Below, piece after piece: positions 28,106-36,994 of a DNA stretch of 64,000 bases. Source of the DNA: Candidatus Anammoximicrobium sp. (lineage in GTDB: Bacteria; Planctomycetota; Planctomycetia; Pirellulales; Pirellulaceae); assembly GCA_012515235.1 (NCBI GenBank), contig JAAYYU010000093.1, positions 1-64,000 on the forward strand. Reading direction: 5' to 3'. Each line of letters opens with the position of its first letter. Position 1 is the first letter of the stretch. The notes beneath the pieces are model-generated. The model had not been told where the DNA came from and searched no databases. It worked only from the letters and a program-made list of their open reading frames with translations. Both the position numbers and the translations under genes were made by a program.

Positions 28106-29413
28106 ATGCTTTCTCGGAATGCCCGCTCCGGTTCTTCGCGCCGTGATTTCCTCAGGACGTCCACGGCCGCCGCCGGCGCGGCCTTGGCCGCCGGACTGCC
28201 GATCGCTCGCAGCGCGCATGCGGCTGGCAGCGACATCCTTCGCGTCGGCCTGGTGGGCTGCGGCGGCCGCGGCGCCGGGGCCGCCGTCAACGCGCTGAAC
28301 GCGGACGCCAACGCCCGGCTGGTCGCCCTGGGCGACGTGTTTCCGGACATGCTCCGCTCGGCACGGGCCAACGTGAAGGCCGCCAAGCCGGAGCAGGTGA
28401 CCGTGGACGACGACCATTGCTTTGTGGGCTTCGACGCCTACCAGGACGTGATCGCCTGTTGCGACGTCGTGCTGCTGGCCCTGCCCACCTATTTTCATCC
28501 GATCTATTTGAAGGCTTGCGTCGACGCCGGCAAGCACGTGTTCTGCGAGAAGATCCACGCGGTGGACGCGCCCGGCGTGAAATTGGTGCTGGAAGCGGGC
28601 GAAATCGCCGCACAAAAGGGACTCAGCATTGTCTCCGGCCTGGCCTGGCGCTATCACACGGGCGTCCAGGAAACGATGAAACGCGTGCTGGATGGGGCCA
28701 TCGGGCGGATCACGAGCATCGAGGAGACCTGCAATACGGGCTCGCTGCGCGCCCGAGCCCGGCAGCCCGGCTGGAGCGAAATGGAGTATCAACTCCGCGA
28801 CTGGTACAACTTCTACTGGCTGGCCGGCGACTTGCCGGGGCTGAACCTGGTCCACAATCTGGACAAGGCCGCCTGGGCGATGCGCGAGCAGCCGCCGCTG
28901 CACGCCTGGGGCATGGGCGGCCGGCAGACGCGCGTCGGCCGCCAGTACGGCGACGCGTGGGACCATTTTTCCGTGGTCTATGAGTACGCGGACGGGACGC
29001 GGATGTACGCCTACTGCCGCCAGCAGGACGGCTGCCTGCCCAGCATCGCCGACCGCTTCACCGGGACCAAGGGGACCTGCGATCTGTTGGCTTGCCGCAT
29101 CGACGGCGAGAATCCGTGGCGCTATCCGGGCCCCAACTGCAATCGCTTCGACCTGGAACACGTGGCCCTGTTTCACGCCATCCGGCAGGGTCAGCCGGTC
29201 AACAACACGCTGTACATGGCCCGCAGCAGCATGTTGGCCATCATGGCCACCTGGGCCTGCTACACGGGCAAGCTGCTCACCTGGGACCAGGCGATGAACT
29301 GTCCGCACACCGTCACCCCGCAGCGATTGGCCTTGGACGCCGAGCCCCCCACGCTGCCCGACGCCCAGGGCAACTACGCCATGCCTACGCCGGGGATCAC
29401 GAAGTTCTTCTGA
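28106..29413 (+). CDS. Tat-exported Gfo/Idh/MocA-family oxidoreductase (EKI variant)
   Basis: The protein is about 435 residues, with a Tat leader SSRRDFLRTSTAAAGAALAAG. A Rossmann domain follows (LRVGLVGCGGRGAGA). The usual EKP motif is EKI here (HVFCEKIHAVD); the catalytic Lys is retained but the Pro is lost. The rest of the fold (SGLAWRYHTGVQETMKR) is typical. Starts at 28085 and 28100 are in frame. I prefer 28106 because AGGAAG lies 6 nt upstream. It is probably a periplasmic sugar-type oxidoreductase, or a member that has lost redox function. It is divergent from the BASS transporter. Confidence 0.88.
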   Translation: MLSRNARSGSSRRDFLRTSTAAAGAALAAGLPIARSAHAAGSDILRVGLVGCGGRGAGAAVNALNADANARLVALGDVFPDMLRSARANVKAAKPEQVTVDDDHCFVGFDAYQDVIACCDVVLLALPTYFHPIYLKACVDAGKHVFCEKIHAVDAPGVKLVLEAGEIAAQKGLSIVSGLAWRYHTGVQETMKRVLDGAIGRITSIEETCNTGSLRARARQPGWSEMEYQLRDWYNFYWLAGDLPGLNLVHNLDKAAWAMREQPPLHAWGMGGRQTRVGRQYGDAWDHFSVVYEYADGTRMYAYCRQQDGCLPSIADRFTGTKGTCDLLACRIDGENPWRYPGPNCNRFDLEHVALFHAIRQGQPVNNTLYMARSSMLAIMATWACYTGKLLTWDQAMNCPHTVTPQRLALDAEPPTLPDAQGNYAMPTPGITKFF

Positions 29414-29489
29414 GGCGGCCGAAGTCTTCGACTGATGAAGGACGAGGCACATTAACGGTGCATCGCCACCCACGCGCGTCCGGCTGCCC

Positions 29490-29549
29490 AAGAACCAGGG
29501 ATTCCGTGTCCGCGTGGCCAGGGCTCTACGAGAATCTTGGTTCTTTTTT
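29490..29549 (+). terminator. Candidate terminator after the oxidoreductase gene
   Basis: AAGAACCA (29490-29497) pairs with TGGTTCTT (29538-29545), extended by GATTC/GAATC with a small bulge. A T-run (29544-29549) follows immediately. It lies 77 nt after the stop at 29413. The loop is long (about 27 nt), so strength is uncertain. Confidence 0.4.
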
Positions 29550-29613
29550 CCCTTTCTTCCCCCCGCGCGCTCGCCGCAGGCAAGTACGTGAGAAAGTCTG
29601 TCGTCTTGGTGTT

Positions 29614-29710
29614 GGGGTCAGGCTTGCAGAATTCAATTCTGGCCGAGCAAGGTCGCACCATCTGGCGGGCGTTGCGATCGGCCAGAATTGAATTCTGCAA
29701 GCCTGACCCC
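29614..29710 (-). repeat. 97-bp palindromic repeat, copy 2 (inverted orientation)
   Basis: GGGGTCAGGCTTGCAGAATT and its complement form perfect arms of about 32 bp. Where copies 1 and 3 have TTACAG/CTGTAA, this copy has TTGCAG/CTGCAA, a compensated change on both arms. The loop reads GGTGCGACCTTGC on the minus strand, so the element is flipped relative to copies 1 and 3. It lies in the 491-bp gap between the oxidoreductase and GH95 genes; besides it and the terminator, that gap holds nothing recognised. Confidence 0.9.
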
Positions 29711-29904
29711 GGGCGGAAGCCGTGACTTCATCAGCAACGCGCAGCGCGTGCCGAAATCCTGTGTGGCGCTCGCCGCCGGTGAAGAATGGGCCTGTCTTTC
29801 GGAGAAACCCGCGGCCAGCGCCTTGCGGCTCGCCATGTCCGGCGACAGACCAGGCGGCCTTGGGCTGACGCCCGCCGCTGGCCGGATTCTCTGCGACGTT
29901 TGGG

Positions 29905-32691
29905 TTAACGTTCCGGCGAGATCTCGCGGATTTCGCCGTTGACGCGCACCTTGACTTTTGCCTCCTTGTCCCGCGCCTTGTCGGCCACAATGCGGAAGGC
30001 GGTCACTTGGCCATCCTTCCAGGCGCAATCGACGCAATAGCCGCCGCGGGCGCGGAGGCCGGTGAAGGAGCCTTCGCGGGTCCAGTCCTTGGGCAGGGCG
30101 GGCAGGAGATGAAGGATGAAGGCGGAAGGCGGAGGGATGAAAGGACTCGCATCCTTCGTCCCGGCTGCCTCTTCCTTCCTGCTTCCTTCGTGGCTCTGCA
30201 GCAGCATTTCGGCAATCGTCCCGGTGATGCCGAAGTTGCCGTCCATCTGGAACGGCGGGTGGTTGCAGAACAGGTTGGGGAGCGTGTTGTAGGTGAGCAG
30301 GCCGCGGACCATGATGCCGGCCCGTTCGGCCTGACCCAAGCGCGCCCAGACGCCGCACCGCCAGGGCCAGGTCCACGAGCGGCGGCTGTCGCCAATGGTC
30401 GTCTCGACCGTGAACGGCTGGCCGGTCGTTTCTTCGTGGTCGTTGCTCCGCGCCCGGAGGCTCACGATCGCCGCCCGCGCCAGGTCGGGCGTCTGAGTCA
30501 TACTGATCTGCCGGCCGGGGTAGACGGCGAACAGATGGGAGGTGTGTCGGTGCGTGTTTTTCGGGTCGTCGCGGTCTGCTTGCCATTCCTGGAGTTGGCC
30601 CCATTTGCCGATCTTGTTGGGCGCCAAGCGGGCCTGCATGTCGGCCACTTTCTTCTGGTAGTCGGCGTCCACGCCCAGGGCTTGCGCCAGCTCCAGGTAG
30701 TTCTGAAACAACTCCCAGATGATCTGCTGGTCGTGCATCACGCCGTCTTCACGCGGGCCGTGTTCGGGCGACCAGCCGTCCGGAGCGACCAAGGCGCCGT
30801 CCGGCAGTTGCTTGAGGTGGTCCTCCCAGAATTGGCAGATCTCCTTGACCATCGGGTAGCCTTGTCGGCGAAGGAACTCCAGGTCCTGCGTAAAGGCATA
30901 GTGCCAGGCCATGTGCTGGGCGTACCAGGCGCTGGCCGGGATATTCCATTGCCAGCCGTTGCCGCCGAAGATGCTCTGGCTGGTCCGCGCGGTCCAGCCG
31001 CGGGTGTTTTCCCCGAACGCTTTGCGCGTGGCGATGCGGCAAGGCTGGGCGCAGGCAGTGACGAAATCCAGCAGCGGCTCGTGGCACTCCGCCAACGCCG
31101 TCGGCTCGGCGCCCCAGTAGTTCATTTGCACGTTGATGTTGCTGTGGTAATCGCTGGCCCAGGGCGGTTGGTTGCTGTCGTTCCACAGCCCCTGCAGATT
31201 CGCCGGCAGCCCGCCGGGGCGCGAGCAACTGGCCAGCAGGTACCGGCCGTACTGAAACATCGTCTCTTCCAGATCGGGATCGGGGGCTCCCTGGGCATAG
31301 GCCGCCAGCCGAGCGTCGGTGGGCAGGGCGAGCGTGTCCGCGGCGCAGCGGCCCCAGTCGACGCGCACGCGGCCCAGCAGGGACGCGAGGTCGTCCCGAT
31401 GCGCCTGGCGCAGCGCTGCAAACGATTTGGTTTCCGCTCTGGCGATGTCCTCGGCCACGGCGGGAGCCGGCGGCGGACCGCGCCAATTCGCGGCGTAATT
31501 CAAGGCGTAATCGGTGCGAGCCGCCAACAACAGCGTCAAGCTGTCGCAGCCGGCAAAGACCAGGACCTCGCCGTCGGCCTGGACGCTGCCGCCGGTGTGC
31601 AGCACGCGGACGCAACAGGCGTGCTGGAGGCCGTTGGGCATGACGGCATCCCAAGCCAGCCCCTTGGCGTCGGCGGCGAGTTGTACTTCAGGCTGGCCCG
31701 GCTTCAGACGCAAGCGGCCCGAGAACGCCGGGGTCGGCTTCCCATCTTTTTCCGCCGCGTAGTGGAAGACCAGCACCTGGTCCGGCCGGCTGGCAAACGC
31801 CTCGCGGCGGAACGCGACACCGTCCTGAGTAAACGCCGTGCGGTGTACGCCGGTGGAGATGTCCAGTTCGCGGCGGTAGTCGGCAGCCGAGCCCAACTGG
31901 TCTTCCGGCGCGAATGCGACACCCGCCAACGCGATTTCGGCCACTTGGAAATGACTGGCGCCTCTGTGGACGAACGAGAGGCGGTAGAAACGGTACGGAG
32001 CCGGCTTCTCGACGGTGAACTGTTTCGTCTGATGCCGCGACTCAAAGGGTCCGTCCAGCGTGCGGCAGTCGAGTTCGTCCCAGGTTTTTCCGTCGCTGGA
32101 ACCGGCCAGCACCCAGTGCTGCGGATCGCGGGCGGGGATGTCGTTGGCACTGGTCAGCGCATACGACGACACCGGCTTGGCCTCCGGCAGTTCGGCCTGC
32201 CAGACGACCGATTCGCCGGGTTTGTCGATGCACCACTTGGTCTCTTCCCGCCCGTCGACGCAATTGCCGATCGCATTCCCGTCGCCTCGCTCGTGGCCGC
32301 TGGGCGAAGTCACTTGCACAGCATCCGGCTTTCCAAAGTCCAGGAACAGATCGCCAAAGTTGCGATAGCTGCCGAAGCCTCGGTCGCCCGGTTTGTATTC
32401 GCCGTCCCAGTTGTTGTCGCCGGACCAGAGGGAATTCTCGTTGAACTGGATCCGCTCGACGTTCACGCCGCCGAACAGCATCGCTCCCAAGCGACCGTTG
32501 CCGATCGGCAGGGCCTCTCTGGCCCAGACGCTGGCGGGCTGGGCGTACCACAGCACGCGATGCTCCGGCGGCGAGGCGGTAGCGTCCGTCGGCAAGACCG
32601 CCGGCTCGGCTTCCGTGCTGCTTGTCGAACCTGGAGAAAACAGGGTCAAGAGCAAAACCACGGCGAGGGAGAGAAGCGAATTGCCTTTCAT
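29905..32691 (-). CDS. GH95 family alpha-L-fucosidase-like enzyme with two insertions
   Basis: This 928-residue exported enzyme has a signal peptide of about 29 residues. GH95 hallmarks are [16 protein letters not shown] (61-76), [11 protein letters not shown] (83-93), [14 protein letters not shown], and the long [21 protein letters not shown] stretch in the (alpha/alpha)6 barrel. The family removes fucose (or galactose) from glycans. Residues about 125-258 are an inserted F5/8-type (discoidin, CBM32-like) domain inside the N-terminal beta domain. Around residues 834-857 a 23-residue low-complexity insert splits LLQSHEG from [11 protein letters not shown], which are normally adjacent. AAGGAA precedes the ATG. 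Confidence 0.92.
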   Translation of the reverse strand: MKGNSLLSLAVVLLLTLFSPGSTSSTEAEPAVLPTDATASPPEHRVLWYAQPASVWAREALPIGNGRLGAMLFGGVNVERIQFNENSLWSGDNNWDGEYKPGDRGFGSYRNFGDLFLDFGKPDAVQVTSPSGHERGDGNAIGNCVDGREETKWCIDKPGESVVWQAELPEAKPVSSYALTSANDIPARDPQHWVLAGSSDGKTWDELDCRTLDGPFESRHQTKQFTVEKPAPYRFYRLSFVHRGASHFQVAEIALAGVAFAPEDQLGSAADYRRELDISTGVHRTAFTQDGVAFRREAFASRPDQVLVFHYAAEKDGKPTPAFSGRLRLKPGQPEVQLAADAKGLAWDAVMPNGLQHACCVRVLHTGGSVQADGEVLVFAGCDSLTLLLAARTDYALNYAANWRGPPPAPAVAEDIARAETKSFAALRQAHRDDLASLLGRVRVDWGRCAADTLALPTDARLAAYAQGAPDPDLEETMFQYGRYLLASCSRPGGLPANLQGLWNDSNQPPWASDYHSNINVQMNYWGAEPTALAECHEPLLDFVTACAQPCRIATRKAFGENTRGWTARTSQSIFGGNGWQWNIPASAWYAQHMAWHYAFTQDLEFLRRQGYPMVKEICQFWEDHLKQLPDGALVAPDGWSPEHGPREDGVMHDQQIIWELFQNYLELAQALGVDADYQKKVADMQARLAPNKIGKWGQLQEWQADRDDPKNTHRHTSHLFAVYPGRQISMTQTPDLARAAIVSLRARSNDHEETTGQPFTVETTIGDSRRSWTWPWRCGVWARLGQAERAGIMVRGLLTYNTLPNLFCNHPPFQMDGNFGITGTIAEMLLQSHEGSRKEEAAGTKDASPFIPPPSAFILHLLPALPKDWTREGSFTGLRARGGYCVDCAWKDGQVTAFRIVADKARDKEAKVKVRVNGEIREISPER
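30110..30188. repeat. In-frame purine/pyrimidine-biased insertion in the GH95 gene
   Basis: The plus strand here is a run of GGATGAAGG / GGCGGAAGG / GGGATGAAAGG words followed by CTTCCTTCC words. This composition is unlike the rest of the gene. It corresponds to about 23 extra residues between two conserved GH95 segments. The word pattern is that of short repetitive elements found dispersed in planctomycete intergenic DNA; family membership is inferred from recollection of the pattern, not from a search. Boundaries are approximate. Confidence 0.55.
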
Positions 32692-32714
32692 CAGCGAGTT
32701 CCTTTCGAGGTGGT

Positions 32715-34046
32715 TCAGCCCAGGAATTCAGCCCATTGCGCCCGCGGGACCTCCGGCCAGTCCCGCCCCAGCCGGAAGCTCTCGGCCACGTGCGACGCTT
32801 CCAGCGACTCCTTGTCCAGCACCAGCAGCAGGCGGCGGAGCAGCGAAGACGCCGTCAGCACGTACACGGCGTCCGTCTCGGCCAGCCGCCAACGCGTCCA
32901 GCGGTCCAGCTTAGGATATTCACCCAGGATGCGGGCCAGCCGCGGATCGTCCCGCGAGATCGGTTGCAGCGACCGGCAGGCAGCGCAGCGGCCAGCAAGG
33001 ATCGCGTGGGGGCTGACTTCCTGGCTGCACTGGGTACAGCGTACCAATTGATCGGCCAACACGCGTTCGCCGGTGACGCTGCACGATCTCAGAAACTCGG
33101 CCAACGCCCGTTTTCCCGTCACGGCGCAGGTTTCCAAGTCCGAATCCAGCACCCGCCGACCCGAACATTCGCAACAGGCAATCGACTCGGCCACCGTGAT
33201 GCGGCCGTCGTCCGTGGCTGTCACGTGATACGACTCGCGCCCCGTCACCGGACAGCGGAACGGCGGCGGCGTGGCAACGCCGTCGACCAGATGCTGGGCC
33301 CAAGCGTCAAAGGGCCTCTCCGCCGAACGGTCGCCGAATTCGAACAGCAGCTTGCCGGACGCACGCTTGCACCAGATCACCGCGGCCACCACGAATTCGG
33401 CACGGCGGTCGGCGGTGGTCAGCAGCGCCGCCTGTTGTTCGCCGTAGGACAGCCAAGCGCCGAGTTGATCGTCCGAGACGCGCGGCGGCCGCACGAGTCG
33501 AGGGGCCAATTCGTCCAGGCGGAGCGACGCCGACAGGGCCGGCTCGAGCGGCTCCGGCCGTGGCGAGGCATCCACGTGGACCAGCCGCGCCGCCGCCTCG
33601 CCGTTGTCTCTACGAACGAGGTAGGTATAGCGCAACAGCGGATGATCCTCCAAGCTGCAGCCGCTCAATCGCACGGTGCCGCCGGTGACGCGATACGGCG
33701 CGAACAGATGCGGCGCCAACTGGTGAACGCTCACCGGTTGATGCCTCGGCACGGCGGGAACGAACGGTCCCCAGGCCTGCAAGCGACGCAACAGCCGGCC
33801 GCCCAGCGGCGAATCCACCGCCAACACGTCCGCCGTCCCAGGCCCGGTCCCCCGGCTTGCTCGAACCGCCACCCGGACCACCTCGCGGCCGTCGAAGTCC
33901 CCGCGTTGGCCCTCGGGCACGGAAAACTCGAACAGATCCTCCCCGCACGGCCGTACGGACAGCCGCAGGGTCTCCAAGACCCAGAGCCAAAAACTCGGGA
34001 GCTGGCCAGGGTCGTCGGGTTCCAAGGGCTCGTTGGCGTCACTCAC
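32715..34046 (-). CDS. Cytoplasmic protein with repeated C-x-V/E-x-G zinc-ribbon-like motifs
   Basis: This 443-residue protein starts at a GTG (N-terminus [13 protein letters not shown]). There is no signal peptide or membrane segment. The C-terminal half carries a ladder of Cys motifs: [36 protein letters not shown], then CTQCSQEV ... CAAC, each followed by a similar hydrophobic spacer. This looks like serial zinc-knuckle or treble-clef-like repeats. I do not recognise a family. The gap to the GH95 start is only 23 bp on the same strand, so co-transcription is likely, but a shared function is not implied. Confidence 0.75.
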   Translation of the reverse strand: MSDANEPLEPDDPGQLPSFWLWVLETLRLSVRPCGEDLFEFSVPEGQRGDFDGREVVRVAVRASRGTGPGTADVLAVDSPLGGRLLRRLQAWGPFVPAVPRHQPVSVHQLAPHLFAPYRVTGGTVRLSGCSLEDHPLLRYTYLVRRDNGEAAARLVHVDASPRPEPLEPALSASLRLDELAPRLVRPPRVSDDQLGAWLSYGEQQAALLTTADRRAEFVVAAVIWCKRASGKLLFEFGDRSAERPFDAWAQHLVDGVATPPPFRCPVTGRESYHVTATDDGRITVAESIACCECSGRRVLDSDLETCAVTGKRALAEFLRSCSVTGERVLADQLVRCTQCSQEVSPHAILAGRCAACRSLQPISRDDPRLARILGEYPKLDRWTRWRLAETDAVYVLTASSLLRRLLLVLDKESLEASHVAESFRLGRDWPEVPRAQWAEFLG

Positions 34047-34108
34047 GGAGCGTCACATCCCGTTGGTCGTTGGGGCAACTTCCCGCTCAGCAACCGCGCG
34101 GTTTGGGT

Positions 34109-34133
34109 AGCCCGCCTTTTCCAGAAGCGGGCT
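34109..34133 (-). terminator. Candidate hairpin after the voltage-sensor gene
   Basis: AGCCCGC and GCGGGCT form a 7-bp GC stem around an 11-nt loop, 31 nt beyond the stop of the minus-strand gene ending at 34165. No T-run follows, so it is a weak candidate. Confidence 0.3.
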
Positions 34134-34164
34134 TCCTGGTTGCGGCGGCGCGCAGCCGCAACGC

Positions 34165-35253
34165 TCATCGTGGCTGTTCTGCAGCAGAATTGCAAGATCC
34201 GTCCCCGCTCGCTTCGTCCCTCTTTTGCTTCTTGGCCGCCAACCGTCGCTCCACCGCGACGATCTCCGCGCGCAGTTGTTCCAGGTCGAGTTCGCGGTCG
34301 TGCAACTCCTCCTGCAGTCTGGCCAGGCGCTTGGCCGGGTCGCCCTCCAACAGGTTGCGGACCAGGCTCAGCACCAGCAGCCCGCGGAACATCCGCTGGC
34401 TCAGCCCGCGCAAGCGATACGCGCGCGCCGCCCGGCTGACCTGCGACAGCCGCAGCACGCGGGCCATGCGGACCAACCGGAGAAACCCGACCATCGGCGC
34501 GAGAATGATGACCAGGTCGACCCAGTGATCCCGGCAGTAACGCAGCTTCTTGGACGACACCGAAACCATGATCACGAACTCGATCGCAAACGCGAGCCAA
34601 ATCAGACTCTCGCTGACCCACAGAAAGACCAGCATGTACCAGCTGGGCGTCACCGCCCGGCTCTGCCAGTGCCAGTCCAGCGCGAACAGGGGCAGCACCG
34701 CCAACGCGATCAGGATCATCGGTCCGTTGAAAGCCTTCTCCAACCGCACCTGCAGACTGCGGTCGACGCGCTGCCAGCCCAGCTGGGGCAACCAGATGGC
34801 GCCGCCGTCGACGTGATCGCGGCCGCCCATCCGCAACGGCGGCACGAGGCAGTACCACAGGTGCCGCCGCCAACCCGTGCCGTCGCTGAGCGCATGAGCC
34901 ACGGTTTCGCCGACGATCGCCAGGTACAGCAACCCCAGCCACCAACCAAACCGCCGCAGCGGACGGATGACGCGTTCCGGCGGCAGATCGTCCTCTTCGG
35001 TCGGGAATTCGGCGAGCGCCGGCGATCCGGCTCGCGGCGATGTACGTGAAGCGAGCGGCGAACCGGCGTCTCGGCTGCCCGTTGCATCAGCGGGCAAAAC
35101 TCTCGCCAACTGGGCCACCTCGATGGAAAACGAGCACAGCATGCCCGCCAGGATGGCCAGGAAGGCGAACGAAACCCAAAACATGACCGGGCCCGTCCAG
35201 CGGTCCAGACGAGTGAGGCGTACAGTCGAATTGGGCAATCGCGGCGCGGCCAT
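34165..35253 (-). CDS. Voltage-sensor-domain protein with coiled coil, no pore
   Basis: This 362-residue membrane protein has two N-terminal membrane segments (about residues 22-42 and 102-122) flanking a polar stretch. A voltage-sensor-like bundle follows: S1 (about 178-194), S2 (about 207-232, with FAIEF), S3 (WVDLVIIL, about 244-254) and S4. S4 has four Arg at every third position (259, 262, 265, 268) and further Arg at 274 and 277. No pore helix or selectivity filter follows. Residues about 305-346 form a charged coiled coil. The layout recalls voltage-gated proton channels (voltage sensor plus coiled coil), but function is inferred. A TTG at 35280 would add nine residues. Confidence 0.82.
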   Translation of the reverse strand: MAAPRLPNSTVRLTRLDRWTGPVMFWVSFAFLAILAGMLCSFSIEVAQLARVLPADATGSRDAGSPLASRTSPRAGSPALAEFPTEEDDLPPERVIRPLRRFGWWLGLLYLAIVGETVAHALSDGTGWRRHLWYCLVPPLRMGGRDHVDGGAIWLPQLGWQRVDRSLQVRLEKAFNGPMILIALAVLPLFALDWHWQSRAVTPSWYMLVFLWVSESLIWLAFAIEFVIMVSVSSKKLRYCRDHWVDLVIILAPMVGFLRLVRMARVLRLSQVSRAARAYRLRGLSQRMFRGLLVLSLVRNLLEGDPAKRLARLQEELHDRELDLEQLRAEIVAVERRLAAKKQKRDEASGDGSCNSAAEQPR

Positions 35254-35536
35254 GATCCATCCAGTCGGTGATTCCGGCAAGGCGGAGAGCTGGCGTCATG
35301 CCCTTGGCCCAACCGCTTACCCGCGGAACATTGTGACAAGTGCCGTCAAGGACAAGCAAGGGGCGCAGGTCCCAACCGAGCGAAACGTGCACGGATTTGC
35401 GTCGGTCCTCAACCCGGAAAAATCGCCGCGCGACGGCTGGACCGACAGTCTCCAAGACGCTACCTTGCCGGACACGAAAAACTTCGGAAAGACGCACTTT
35501 GGGTACCTGATTACTCCTGACAACAACGGAGCTGCA

Positions 35537-36856
35537 GTGCTTAGACATCTTCTTCTCGCGGCGTGGTGGCTGGCGTGCGTATCCTCGGTCCAAGCGGGCG
35601 ATTGGCCGCATTGGCGCGGGCCGTTCTTCAACGGGTCGTCGGAGGAAACGGGACTGCCCGAACAGTGGAGCCGGACGGATGGCGTCGCGTGGAGCGTGAC
35701 CCTGCCGGGCGCGGCCGCCGCGACGCCCGTCATCTGGGAAGACCGGGTCTTGCTCAGCGGCGCGGATGCGGCCAGAGACCGGCTGCAGGCCATGTGCGTC
35801 AGCCGCAAGACCGGCCAGATCCTCTGGCAGCACGACGTGGCCCAAGGCGTCAGCAAAGACTATCGCAGCAACTTCGCCGCCAGCTCGCCCGTCACCGACG
35901 GCCGGCAAGCGATCTTTTTCTACGGCAGCGGCGAATTGGTCGCCTACGGCCTGGACGGCAAGCCGCAGTGGGCGCGCAATCTCGCCCATGACTACGGCCC
36001 CTTCGCGTTCATGTGGACGTTCAGCAGCAGCCCGCTGCTTTACAACGGCAAGCTGTACGTGCAGGTGTTGCAGCGGGACGAACCGGTGGAAGGGCGCGGC
36101 TTGGCGGGCCGGTTCAACGAATCCTATCTGCTGGCCCTGGACCCGCAGACCGGGAAAACCCTGTGGCGGCAGGTCCGCCCCAGCCAGGCCGTGGCCGAAT
36201 CGCGCGAAGCGTTTACGACGCCGGTGCCCGCGACGGTCGGCGGCCAGACGCAATTGCTCGTCGCCGGCGGGGACGCCTTGTCCGCTCACGATCCCCAGAC
36301 CGGCAAGGAGCTGTGGCGGTGGGGCACATGGAATCCCGAACGCCTGCCGCATTGGCGGCTGGTGCCGTCCCCCGTCGCGGGCGACGGCATCGTCCTGGCC
36401 TGCGCTCCCAAACGCAGCCCGATCTACGCGATCCGAGCCGGCGGCAGCGGCCTGCTGGACGACGATTGCCTGGCCTGGGTCAGCCGCCAAGCGCGAGGGC
36501 TGTCCAGCGACGTCCCGACGCCCGCGTTCTACGACGGCGACTTCTTCATCCTCAGCGACGTGCGCAAGAACCTGTCGCGTGTCGAGCCGCAGACCGGCCA
36601 GATCAAGTGGACGGTCCCCACGCCGGGCAACGCCAAATATGAAGCCTCGCCGCTGGCCGCCGACGGCAAGCTGTATCTGATCAACTTCGATGGACAGGTG
36701 GCCGTTTTCCGTGCGGCCGACGGCCAACTGCTCCGCACCATTCCCATGGACGAGCCCACCAAGGGCGAAGTCGTCCGATCCTCGATCACCGCCGCCCACG
36801 GCCAGCTGTTCATCCGCACCACGCGGCATCTGTACTGCGTAGGAAAAGAGCGGTAG
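35537..36856 (+). CDS. Exported PQQ-like beta-propeller protein
   Basis: This 439-residue protein begins at GTG 35537 with GGAG 5 nt upstream. A signal peptide follows (LLLAAWWLACVSSVQA). The mature protein opens with DWPHWRGPFFNGSSEETGLP, the typical start of planctomycete PQQ-like propellers. It contains repeated blade motifs ending in QTGKxLWRQ, QTGKELWRW and QTGQIKWTV. It probably acts as a periplasmic scaffold or a substrate-sensing beta-propeller. True PQQ dehydrogenase residues are not evident. It is the first gene of a plus-strand run of secreted polysaccharide-processing proteins. Confidence 0.88.
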   Translation: MLRHLLLAAWWLACVSSVQAGDWPHWRGPFFNGSSEETGLPEQWSRTDGVAWSVTLPGAAAATPVIWEDRVLLSGADAARDRLQAMCVSRKTGQILWQHDVAQGVSKDYRSNFAASSPVTDGRQAIFFYGSGELVAYGLDGKPQWARNLAHDYGPFAFMWTFSSSPLLYNGKLYVQVLQRDEPVEGRGLAGRFNESYLLALDPQTGKTLWRQVRPSQAVAESREAFTTPVPATVGGQTQLLVAGGDALSAHDPQTGKELWRWGTWNPERLPHWRLVPSPVAGDGIVLACAPKRSPIYAIRAGGSGLLDDDCLAWVSRQARGLSSDVPTPAFYDGDFFILSDVRKNLSRVEPQTGQIKWTVPTPGNAKYEASPLAADGKLYLINFDGQVAVFRAADGQLLRTIPMDEPTKGEVVRSSITAAHGQLFIRTTRHLYCVGKER

Positions 36857-36994
36857 TCAGCCGCTGGGGACGCCAGGCCTGGCCAACCAGATCACGCCGG
36901 GCCCCCGACGACGCGACGCGCGGCCAACGAACGGATCGTGACGCACGACGACAATTTGGTTTAGGAAAGAGATGGGTTTACGAAAGAGACGGTT

